This document shows, one piece after another, positions 5,967 to 13,442 of a stretch of DNA of 14,973 nucleotides. Location: contig JALQWV010000014.1 of NCBI GenBank assembly GCA_023263465.1, positions 1-14,973 on the forward strand. The letters run 5' to 3'. Position numbers and translations under genes: made by a program. The DNA comes from Ilumatobacteraceae bacterium. GTDB taxonomy: Bacteria; Actinomycetota; Acidimicrobiia; Acidimicrobiales; Ilumatobacteraceae. How positions within the stretch are numbered: the first letter of the stretch is position 1; every line of letters starts with the position of its first letter. The notes below the pieces were generated by a model. That model worked only from the letters and a program-made list of their open reading frames with translations. It made no database searches and was not told the DNA's origin.

Positions 5967-7133
5967 ATGGCCGGTTTCCGCGACTTACTTGCGCAGGCAA
6001 AATCACAAATCACCGAGATCGACACGAACGAAGCAGCATCGCGAATCGCTGCTGGCGGAGTGATCGTGCTCGACGTTCGCGAACCAGACGAATACGAACA
6101 GGGTGCATTGCCAGACGCGTTGCACATTCCGCGCGGTCACCTCGAAGCACAAATTGAAGGTCGCATCGTTGAAAAAACTGCGCCGGTATTGGTGTACTGC
6201 GCAGGCGGAGTACGCAGCGCATTCGCCACAAAGACGTTGCAGGAACTTGGCTACACCAACGTTGTTTCAGTTGCAGGTGGATTCGGAAAGTGGAAAGACG
6301 AAGGTCGTCCATGGCGCACGCCTGCTGTGCTAACTGCAGAGCAGCGCAATCGTTACCAACGCCATATTTTGTTGCCTGAAGTTGGAGTAGAGGGTCAGTC
6401 AACGTTGTTGTCAAGCAAAGTGTTGTTGCTCGGTGCAGGTGGCCTCGGTTCACCTGCAGCGTTGTATCTGGCTGCAGCCGGAATTGGCACCATTGGCATC
6501 GTGGACATGGACGAAGTAGATGCATCAAACTTGCAGCGCCAAATTTTGCACAACATCGATCGCATCGGCGATCGCAAAGTGGAGTCGGCAAAGAAGACAC
6601 TGCAATTGCTGAACCCAGACGTGAAAGTGATTACGTACGACACTCGCCTAGAAGCAAGCAACATCATGGACATCATCGCTGGCTACGACGTCATTGTTGA
6701 TGGCGCAGACAATTTCCCCAGTCGTTACTTGTTGAACGATGCAAGCATCAAGCTCGGCATTCCAGTGGTGCATGGATCTATTTTCCGTTTTGAAGGAATG
6801 GTCACTGTGTTTGATCCGAAGAATGGTCCGACCTATCGCGATATGGTTCCCGAACCACCGCCAGCAGAACTTGCACCAAGTTGTGCAGAAGCTGGTGTGC
6901 TTGGTGTGTTGCCTGGAATTGTTGGCTCCATTCAGGCACTGGAAACCATCAAGGTGCTCCTTGGTCTTGGTGATTCATTGTCGGGCAGAATCCTTGCCAT
7001 CGACACCACCGAGATGTCGTTCCGCACCTTCCGCTTGCGTCCAGACCCAAACAATCAGGTGACATATGCCAATCGCGATCGCATTGAAGTTCGCGACTTG
7101 GAAGGCGCATGCGCCCCTTGGCTTTCCCACTAA
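5967..7133 (+). CDS. moeB: Rhodanese-MoeB/ThiF fusion, sulfur-carrier activating enzyme
   Basis: This 388-residue two-domain enzyme is expected to adenylate the C-terminus of a sulfur-carrier protein (MoaD, ThiS or CysO type) and supply sulfur for its thiocarboxylate. Residues ~1-118 are a rhodanese domain with DVREPDEY (36-43) and the active-site loop CAGGVR (78-83, C78). Residues ~122-355 are the E1-like ThiF/MoeB domain, with RHILLPEVG (132-140), ATP loop GAGGLG (156-161), D180, NLQRQ (188-192), K204, DGADNF (245-250) and the conserved C306 in APSCAEAGVLGVLPG. The order is reversed compared with MoeZ and MOCS3, where the rhodanese is C-terminal. The usual CxxC zinc pairs are absent (TYRD at 289-292), as I recall for mycobacterial MoeZ. 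The start is ATG 5967 with GGAGG upstream. Its partner carriers are not in the window. Confidence 0.92.
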   Translation: MAGFRDLLAQAKSQITEIDTNEAASRIAAGGVIVLDVREPDEYEQGALPDALHIPRGHLEAQIEGRIVEKTAPVLVYCAGGVRSAFATKTLQELGYTNVVSVAGGFGKWKDEGRPWRTPAVLTAEQRNRYQRHILLPEVGVEGQSTLLSSKVLLLGAGGLGSPAALYLAAAGIGTIGIVDMDEVDASNLQRQILHNIDRIGDRKVESAKKTLQLLNPDVKVITYDTRLEASNIMDIIAGYDVIVDGADNFPSRYLLNDASIKLGIPVVHGSIFRFEGMVTVFDPKNGPTYRDMVPEPPPAELAPSCAEAGVLGVLPGIVGSIQALETIKVLLGLGDSLSGRILAIDTTEMSFRTFRLRPDPNNQVTYANRDRIEVRDLEGACAPWLSH

Positions 7134-7138
7134 TTAAC

Positions 7139-7144
7139 TAGTAT
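7139..7144 (+). promoter_or_regulatory. -10 hexamer of glf, leaderless spacing
   Basis: TAGTAT, then 6 nt, then GTG 7151. No Shine-Dalgarno precedes glf. The upstream part of this promoter would lie inside the end of the moeB fusion gene, only 17 bp away. Confidence 0.5.
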
Positions 7145-7150
7145 TTAGCC

Positions 7151-8311
7151 GTGGTGTCACGGTCCTTTGCCATCGTTGGCGCCGGCTTCTCGGGTGCTGT
7201 GGTGGCTCGGCAATTGGCTGAAGTTGGGCACACAGCCACCGTGTTTGACACGCGCAACCATGTTGCCGGCAACTGCTTTACCCAGCGCCACGAATCAGGC
7301 GTCATGGTGCATGTGTACGGCCCTCATATCTTTCACACGCAGCACGAGCACGTGTGGAGCTTCATCACGCGCTTTGGAATGATGAAGTCCTACCGCCACA
7401 CGGTCAGCGCCATGAGTGGTGGCAGGAAGTATCAGCTGCCCATGAACCTCACGTTGATCAACGATTTCTTTGGCACCAACTTCACGCCAGAAGAAGCCGA
7501 AGCGTTCATTTCCGAAAAAGCCGATAAGACCATCACCAACCCTGTTTCGTTTGAAGACCAGGCCTTGCGATTTGTTGGGCGTGAAATGTACGAAGCTTTC
7601 TTTAAGGGCTACACAAAAAAACAGTGGGGTGTCGAACCAACAGAGTTACCGGCCAGCATTCTTGCGCGATTGCCGTTGCGTTTTACTGCAGACAATTCGT
7701 ATTTCAATCATCCATTTCAGGGAATTCCGGAACACGGTTACACGCCAATGGTGGAAGCGATGTTGGATCATCCATCAATCACGGTACATCTGTCTACTGC
7801 GTTCAACCCTTCGACGTCGCATGCATACGACCATGTGGTGTGGACTGGCCCAATTGATGCCTATTTTGGTTTTGAACATGGTCGCCTTGGGTATCGCACG
7901 CTGGACTTTGTTCAGGAAGTGCACGACGGCGACGTGCAAGGTTGCCCCGTACTGAACTACTGCGACGAAAGCGTGCCATACACACGCATTACCGAACATA
8001 AGCATTTTGCACCGTGGGAGCATCACGACAAGTCGGTGACGTATACCGAGTATTCGCGCTTGTGTGGCGAATCCGATACGCCGTATTACCCAATTCGCCT
8101 TGTTGAAGAAAAAGATCAATTGGTGAAATACGTCGAGCAAGCTCGCGCGCAAGAGGGCGTTACGTTCCTCGGTCGCCTTGGCACGTATCGTTATCTCGAC
8201 ATGGACGTCACGATTCACGAAGCACTCAATGCTGCAAGTGGCATTCTTGAAGCAGTGAGGACCAACAGTCCAATTCCACCGTTTTTCACCGACCCGTTGA
8301 GCGGCTCATAA
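7151..8311 (+). CDS. glf: UDP-galactopyranose mutase
   Basis: This 386-residue flavoenzyme converts UDP-galactopyranose to UDP-galactofuranose, the donor for galactofuran synthesis, in the cytoplasm. The sequence has the FAD-binding loop GAGFSGA (10-16), an acidic residue ending the second strand (VFDTRNHVAGNC, 31-42), HIFHT (59-63), the substrate-lid region MNLTLINDFFG (98-108), the KKQWG segment (156-160), YTRITEHKHF (277-286, with the conserved Arg279), YYPI (312-315) and the C-terminal FAD segment GRLGTYRYLDMD (341-352). Length is normal. The start is the first of two adjacent GTG codons. The stop TAA shares its last base with the glfT2 ATG (TAATG), so both are surely translated from one mRNA and act in sequence. 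Confidence 0.96.
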   Translation: MVSRSFAIVGAGFSGAVVARQLAEVGHTATVFDTRNHVAGNCFTQRHESGVMVHVYGPHIFHTQHEHVWSFITRFGMMKSYRHTVSAMSGGRKYQLPMNLTLINDFFGTNFTPEEAEAFISEKADKTITNPVSFEDQALRFVGREMYEAFFKGYTKKQWGVEPTELPASILARLPLRFTADNSYFNHPFQGIPEHGYTPMVEAMLDHPSITVHLSTAFNPSTSHAYDHVVWTGPIDAYFGFEHGRLGYRTLDFVQEVHDGDVQGCPVLNYCDESVPYTRITEHKHFAPWEHHDKSVTYTEYSRLCGESDTPYYPIRLVEEKDQLVKYVEQARAQEGVTFLGRLGTYRYLDMDVTIHEALNAASGILEAVRTNSPIPPFFTDPLSGS

Positions 8312-10095
8312 TGACGCAGTTGCTGCAACGTTTGGTTTTGCCAACTGAAACCACAACAGAGCCCCTGTTGTATGCGCGATTTGATGGCGCCGCGAAGATT
8401 GTTCCGGGTGGAGCAGTGTTGCAAGATGGCGCCGAGGTGTCATTCGATACTTCGTTTGGTGTGTTTGCTGCCGGACGGTGGAGTCGCATCACCACGGTGA
8501 ACGCGCTTGCGGTTCGCGTGCGCGCGTCTGGCGTTGGGATAGCGCAAGTTGTTGGAGTAAGTGCACGTGGGGAAACTGTTGTCGCCTCGGAGCCATTGCC
8601 ACGAGGCGAAGGTTGCCCAGTATTTGTTGAGTTTTCGCTCCCGAACCTGCAGGCAACTCCATACGGCACCTACTTCATTCGGGTGTTGGCCCAGGGCGGC
8701 GAAGTGTGCATGACGGGCGGCGAATGGGTGAGTGCAGACGCTCCAGCACATGATGTGAAGTTGTCGCTGTCTATCACCACGTTTAATCGCCAGGAATACG
8801 TTCGTAAAACGGTCAGCAATGTGTTGGATCTTGAGCGCAACATCGACGTGTTACGCGGCCGCGTTCGCGTGTTCGTTGTGGACAATGCGCAAAATGTCAC
8901 CTTTGATGTTCCTACAGACGCGCCGCTACAAGTCGTTCCAAACGGCAACCTTGGTGGTGCGGGTGGATTTGCTCGCGGACTCATCGAATTGCGCAAACAG
9001 GGTTGGGCTACGCATGTGTTGTTCATGGACGACGACATCACGCTTGAACCCGAAGCACTCGTGCGCACGATGGCGTTGTTCGCCAATGCACGCGACTCAA
9101 AACTGTGCGTGCACGGAGCAATGCTCAGTGAAGAGCGCCCATGGTTGCAGTTTGAAGCAGGATCCGAATATTCATTCCGTTCCATTTATCCATTGCAGGC
9201 TTTGGGTCGTGAAGACGATTTGCGCAAGCGCGAACTTGCCATCGTCGACGCACCAGAAATTCCATTCGACTACACCGCTTGGTGGTACACCGCGTTTCCC
9301 ATTGCAATCACCAACGAAAACCCGCTTCCCGTGTTTGTTCGTGGCGACGATGTGGCGTTCGGCCTCATGCACACGGGTAAGCACAGCGTCACGTTGAACG
9401 GCGTCATCGTGTGGCACGCCGACTTCGGTTTGAAGAACAACCCAAGCTCGTTGTTCTATGAGTCGCGCAACCTGGCGTTGGTCGACACATTGGTGTTTGA
9501 CAAGCACCATTGGTGGAATTTGGCGTATCGCTTTGCATCGTTTGGATTCCGCAACTTGTTTTCCATGCGCTATTCCAGCACCGAATACATGTTGAAAGGT
9601 CTAGACGCGTACTTGGCAGGACCAAGTGAGTGGATGAAGATTGATCACGCGGCGTTACACGATGAGCTGCGCAAGTGTGCTGAAGAAAAACCAGCACCAC
9701 TTTCTTCAGAGCTTGCGGCAATCGAGCCACGCAAACCTCGACACAAGGCACTGCGCGCATTCGGCTTCCTGATTGCCATGGTGTTGGTAGGCGGCTACAT
9801 CATTCCGCGACCATTGCGCTTACGCGGATACGGAGTGGGGCCCATTGACGCTCGCGCCGTTGGAGTTGCCACATTGCGCAATCGCATTTTGTATCGTCAC
9901 GATCGCATTGCCGATGGCTACGTAGTGGAACGCGACACGAAGCGGTTCTTTTCGTTGCTCGGGCAAGTCGCAAAATCCATTGTCACCATTGCGTTTTCCT
10001 ATGGTCGCCTCAAGCGCGAATATCGAGCCATGTACCCAGAAATGGTCAGTACAGCAGCCTGGGAAGCCCGATTTACTGCTGGGATGAAGCGCTAA
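8311..10095 (+). CDS. glfT2: GlfT2-like galactofuranosyltransferase
   Basis: This 594-residue GT2-family enzyme is expected to polymerise galactofuranose from UDP-Galf onto a lipid-linked acceptor at the inner face of the membrane. Residues ~1-145 form a beta-rich N-terminal domain. The GT-A domain starts at LSLSITTFNR (151-160), with NGNLGGAGGFARG (211-223), the metal motif DDD at 240-242, WWYTAFP (324-330), RGDDVAF (344-350, acceptor and catalytic acids) and VWHADFG (367-373, metal His369). These match the arrangement of mycobacterial GlfT2 (DDD, WW, ED/DD, His). A hydrophobic segment at ~482-499 (FGFLIAMVLVGGYIIP) could anchor it to the membrane. It starts at ATG 8311, overlapping the glf stop by one base. 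Its 3' end overlaps the convergent spoIID-like gene by 23 bp. GlfT1 versus GlfT2 specificity (primer versus polymer) is not certain. Confidence 0.9.
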   Translation: MTQLLQRLVLPTETTTEPLLYARFDGAAKIVPGGAVLQDGAEVSFDTSFGVFAAGRWSRITTVNALAVRVRASGVGIAQVVGVSARGETVVASEPLPRGEGCPVFVEFSLPNLQATPYGTYFIRVLAQGGEVCMTGGEWVSADAPAHDVKLSLSITTFNRQEYVRKTVSNVLDLERNIDVLRGRVRVFVVDNAQNVTFDVPTDAPLQVVPNGNLGGAGGFARGLIELRKQGWATHVLFMDDDITLEPEALVRTMALFANARDSKLCVHGAMLSEERPWLQFEAGSEYSFRSIYPLQALGREDDLRKRELAIVDAPEIPFDYTAWWYTAFPIAITNENPLPVFVRGDDVAFGLMHTGKHSVTLNGVIVWHADFGLKNNPSSLFYESRNLALVDTLVFDKHHWWNLAYRFASFGFRNLFSMRYSSTEYMLKGLDAYLAGPSEWMKIDHAALHDELRKCAEEKPAPLSSELAAIEPRKPRHKALRAFGFLIAMVLVGGYIIPRPLRLRGYGVGPIDARAVGVATLRNRILYRHDRIADGYVVERDTKRFFSLLGQVAKSIVTIAFSYGRLKREYRAMYPEMVSTAAWEARFTAGMKR

Positions 10096-12436
10096 GGAGA
10101 GCCATCCAGGTCTTGTGATTAATCACTCCTGATTGCTTCAGCCCAACGGTTTTCTGGAAACGTTTCACCAAGCGAACAGTTCCTGGTCCGTACACTCCAT
10201 CAACCTTTACCTTCACCTTAAGTACGCGGGCGAGTGCAGTTTGTGCGGTGGCAACTGTTGCGTGTTTCATGCCAAGTTTGAGGGTGATGGTGGATGGATC
10301 AATGCTCAACACCGCGAGTACCGCATCGTCGGCAATGCCGTCAACAGCAAATCCATTGTTGGTTTCCACTTGCGAAACCCATGCGGCGGTGCCTTTGCCA
10401 AATACACCGTCTACCTTCATGCGCTTCTTCTTTGGCAAATTGAAATACGTGTTCAACTGTGTTTGCAGCAACTTCACGTTGTCGCCTGTATCTCCCCGAG
10501 CCATTGGCACACCGAGTGGAACGATGGTTGCAGAACCGCTGGCAATTAAGCCACTGGCTCGCAAGGCGTCGAGTTGGTTGCGAATAAACAGTGCGAACTG
10601 TGCACGCCCTGTATTGGTGAGGTGAATGTCATCTCTGAACCAGCGACTCTGCGTTGGGTCACTGCTTGCTGCGTTCCAGTCCAGCACCGACACATTGGGG
10701 TAGCTGTTCGCTGCATTGGCAAGCACGGCATTTGATAATGCATAGTCGCGCGAAGTGCGACGCGTTGACAAGTTGATAAAAATCACGCGCTGCACTCCAC
10801 GTGCGTTTAGGGCATTTACCACCTGATCAACATCTGATTGCAATGTATTTGGGTCATCGTTGTAACCCAACTGAATAATTGCAATGTTTGGATATTGCTC
10901 GGGAGTCAGCGCATTGATAATTGCAGGAGCATCGGGAAGTCCAACGGCAGACGCCACGCAACTTGGTCCAACCATGCAACGGTTAGACAGCGCTTGATAG
11001 TTCATGGTCGGATACGCAGGTGTTACCACTGCGTTGAACTCAGCCTTCATGCTTTCGCCGACGGAGTCGCCGATGAACAGGAATGATCCAACAGGTGCGG
11101 CATCAAACGGTGCGCTCACGATGTTTGTCGTTTCAAACCATGGTGCAGGAATATCGAATGTGGTTTTAAACGCCCAACCTGTAACAGTCACGCTTCCTGC
11201 GGTGCCGTTAATCGTGACGCTGGTGGCGTATCCATTCCAGTCGCCACCGAGACCATCGTGATTCGTGATTACCGACGTCAACGTTCCGACTGATGGGTAC
11301 TTGGCTTGAATTGCTGCCGCTGAAAACACACGCGTCCAAACAAGGAGCGCGTTCACCGGTTCGCTTGCTAAGTCTCCGGGGTCTGCTTGAGCAGGGAAGG
11401 TGCCACCCGCAGTTCGGCCACCATTGCTAGAGGTGAATTCGGTGCGTGACGGCAGGCCCTTTGGCGTCAAAACGACAACGCCAGCCGTTTCTGCAATGGC
11501 CTGGTCGGTGTACGGGTGCTCCAGTGCGGTGGGGTTTGCGTTTATCGATTCGCGCAACAGCGCACCGCCATACACCTGACAATCCTGCGTATCGCACGTG
11601 CGTGCAAGTCCTGCGTATCTGTTTTCTGTTGCCGAATATGAACGAGCAGCAACTGCTTGTGCGCGCAAGGCGTTCATTCCCGCTCCGCCTGCAGCAGCGC
11701 CCCATTCGGCAGGTGATTCGCGAGGCACAACGCCGCGCAAGTAGCTCTCTATTGATGTTGCATTAATGGTGCGGTTTTCACCGCGTGAATTATTTACTGC
11801 GCGTACTTCGCCGCGGTAGTAGCGAATTTTGAATCGCGTTGATCCCGTTCGTGGTTCGCACAAACCAATGAGTTGTGTTGGATCTGCTGCTGGGTCTGCT
11901 CCAACAGTGGTGGTAAAAGATGCAACGTTTTGTACATCGCCAATCAGCGTGAAGCCCTCTGATGCCGGGTCGGCTCCAGCACTTGCACAGCGACGTTCCT
12001 GGGTTCCCCAAACGCGATACACGCGGTTGGCAACCTCACGGGCAACGAGCGAGCCCCATGTGCGACCAGGAGTCGGGTCTTGCACAAACACGGCGTTGTT
12101 GCCATCGGAAATCACTGCCGTCTGCGCGTTATTTAATGCGCTTAACCAGGTGGTCATTTCCTGACCTGGGTTTGCAAGTGAGCCGAGGGTGTTTCCGGTT
12201 GCGCCGCCGTAGTAGAAGTTGACAATGGCATCCCACGACCAGCCGTACACCGTGGCGTAGCCGTACGAGCCGTATTGGCTCATTCCTCGTCCGTGACCGT
12301 ACCCACGGCCTTCAATCCGAATGGCGATGGGCAACTGACCATCGTCTGCCCGTACAGGTGCGACAAGAGTCGACAACACCGTGGCGCAACTCACGAGTAC
12401 GCAAAGAACTGCAGAAATTTTTTGGGGGATGCGCAT
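10073..12436 (-). CDS. Secreted SpoIID-SGNH hydrolase-peptidoglycan-binding protein
   Basis: This 787-residue exported multi-domain wall enzyme starts with a signal peptide (residues 1-30, Ala-x-Ala-type end at PVRA). GRGYGHGRGMSQYGSYGYA (43-61) is a SpoIID motif. The SpoIID core at ~200-345 has the putative catalytic acid E240 in GVVPRES, then LRAQAVAARSYS (257-268), the CDTQDCQVYGG segment (281-291) and SSNGGRTA (336-343). An SGNH hydrolase at ~450-625 has GDS with Ser458, Asn526 in LGYND, and Asp602/His605 in DDIH. Two peptidoglycan-binding-type repeats lie at ~646-710 and ~719-780, each with KVDGV(F/Y)G. SpoIID proteins are lytic transglycosylases acting on stem-peptide-free glycan; SGNH enzymes often remove acetyl groups. 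ATG 12436 is chosen: GAGGAG lies 10 nt upstream, whereas the in-frame TTG at 12454 overlaps that site. A lipoprotein reading (LVSC, 14-17) is less likely. Confidence 0.9.
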   Translation of the reverse strand: MRIPQKISAVLCVLVSCATVLSTLVAPVRADDGQLPIAIRIEGRGYGHGRGMSQYGSYGYATVYGWSWDAIVNFYYGGATGNTLGSLANPGQEMTTWLSALNNAQTAVISDGNNAVFVQDPTPGRTWGSLVAREVANRVYRVWGTQERRCASAGADPASEGFTLIGDVQNVASFTTTVGADPAADPTQLIGLCEPRTGSTRFKIRYYRGEVRAVNNSRGENRTINATSIESYLRGVVPRESPAEWGAAAGGAGMNALRAQAVAARSYSATENRYAGLARTCDTQDCQVYGGALLRESINANPTALEHPYTDQAIAETAGVVVLTPKGLPSRTEFTSSNGGRTAGGTFPAQADPGDLASEPVNALLVWTRVFSAAAIQAKYPSVGTLTSVITNHDGLGGDWNGYATSVTINGTAGSVTVTGWAFKTTFDIPAPWFETTNIVSAPFDAAPVGSFLFIGDSVGESMKAEFNAVVTPAYPTMNYQALSNRCMVGPSCVASAVGLPDAPAIINALTPEQYPNIAIIQLGYNDDPNTLQSDVDQVVNALNARGVQRVIFINLSTRRTSRDYALSNAVLANAANSYPNVSVLDWNAASSDPTQSRWFRDDIHLTNTGRAQFALFIRNQLDALRASGLIASGSATIVPLGVPMARGDTGDNVKLLQTQLNTYFNLPKKKRMKVDGVFGKGTAAWVSQVETNNGFAVDGIADDAVLAVLSIDPSTITLKLGMKHATVATAQTALARVLKVKVKVDGVYGPGTVRLVKRFQKTVGLKQSGVINHKTWMALLSASSQQ

Positions 12437-12446
12437 AGTGAGAAAT

Positions 12447-12452
12447 CTCCTC
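12447..12452 (-). promoter_or_regulatory. Shine-Dalgarno fixing the spoIID-like start
   Basis: GAGGAG on the minus strand, 10 nt before ATG 12436. It overlaps the alternative TTG at 12454-12452, which argues against initiation there. Confidence 0.65.
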
Positions 12453-12466
12453 AATGGCTTCTGTTC

Positions 12467-12495
12467 AGTCTACCGATAGGTATCGGCAAGGTCAG
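12467..12495 (-). promoter_or_regulatory. Promoter of the spoIID-like gene with dyad in spacer
   Basis: On the minus strand, CTGACC (12495-12490) and TAGACT (12472-12467) form -35 and -10 candidates with an ideal 17-nt spacer. The spacer contains the dyad CCGATAGGTATCGG (12473-12486; 6-bp arms, 2-bp centre), a candidate operator. The centre is too short for a good RNA hairpin. The transcript would have a leader of about 24 nt with the GAGGAG site. Confidence 0.5.
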
Positions 12496-12536
12496 GGCAT
12501 GGCTTAAGCGAAGAAATGTAAAGATTTATGTGAGTT

Positions 12537-13442
12537 TCATGCGGTTTCGCTGGCTGCGGGCAACACATCTCGTTGTTGCACCATTACGCCAACCAACACA
12601 AGGGACATTCCTAGTAAATCAATGAGCGTTGGAGTTTGATCAAGAAACAAAAATCCAAACACCACTGCAGTGACAGGAAGCAATGCCAGCAAAACAGAAA
12701 ATCGACGCACAGGAATCTTGCGCATGATCGACTGCTCGATTCCATAGCCAAGTGCGTTTGAAAAAAGTCCGACTAACACACAGGCAAAAAGAATGGATGG
12801 CGAACTCCACGCTGGACCACTGTTCGCAGCACCAAATGGGGCAATAACCACCGCGCCAATTGCAAGCCCGACGCCGAGCCCGGATACGCCACGGTTCAAT
12901 TGAGCAACTTTTGAACCGATCACTATGTATGCACCCCAACAGGCAGAGGCAAGAAAGATATACAGCAGTCCGAGCGGTTCGTTACCCAGTTCAAAGCCCG
13001 AAAGAACGAGGACTCCGATTGTGGCTAGAGCAAGCGCGAGAGCGTTGCGACGAGTCTTGGTTTGAAATGCAGCGACACATATTGGCCCGATGAATTCAAT
13101 GGCTACACCTTTTCCTAAGTCCAATCGATCAATTGCCAAATAGAACGTCAGGTTCATCAGTGCAACTGAAATTCCAAACGCCGCAGCAGAAATGAGTTCG
13201 CTGCGCGACCATCTACCTTGGCGAAGCAGTCGCGGCGCGGAAAAAATAATCAGAATCAACGAAGCAGCAATAACACGCAACCAAGCAACACTTTCGGGGG
13301 CAACGCGGTCAAATAATCGGAATGCAATGACGGCGCCGATGTATTGAGCGCTTGCAGAACAAATGAAGAATAACTCGGGCGGTAAACCGCCTAATCGGGC
13401 ATTCAGCGTTTTCTGTGCGAGTGGTGCAGAGTTATCGCTCAA
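12537..13442 (-). CDS. RhtA-like EamA/DMT-family exporter
   Basis: This 301-residue inner-membrane transporter has about ten hydrophobic segments in two EamA halves (~20-150 and ~155-290). The segment LAIDRLDLGKGVAIEFIGPI (102-121) is characteristic of the RhtA branch, whose E. coli member exports threonine and homoserine. The substrate here is not known. The start is TTG at 13442-13440, whose last two bases fall in the aldolase stop (TTGA overlap), showing translational coupling with the gene upstream. I see no stronger start inside. Downstream lies an 82-bp non-overlapping stretch and then the separately promoted spoIID-like gene on the same strand. Confidence 0.88.
   Translation of the reverse strand: MSDNSAPLAQKTLNARLGGLPPELFFICSASAQYIGAVIAFRLFDRVAPESVAWLRVIAASLILIIFSAPRLLRQGRWSRSELISAAAFGISVALMNLTFYLAIDRLDLGKGVAIEFIGPICVAAFQTKTRRNALALALATIGVLVLSGFELGNEPLGLLYIFLASACWGAYIVIGSKVAQLNRGVSGLGVGLAIGAVVIAPFGAANSGPAWSSPSILFACVLVGLFSNALGYGIEQSIMRKIPVRRFSVLLALLPVTAVVFGFLFLDQTPTLIDLLGMSLVLVGVMVQQRDVLPAASETA

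Noticed and set aside
12437..12454. TTG 12454 as start of the spoIID-like gene
   Set aside because: It overlaps the GAGGAG Shine-Dalgarno; ATG 12436 is correctly placed and begins a standard signal peptide.
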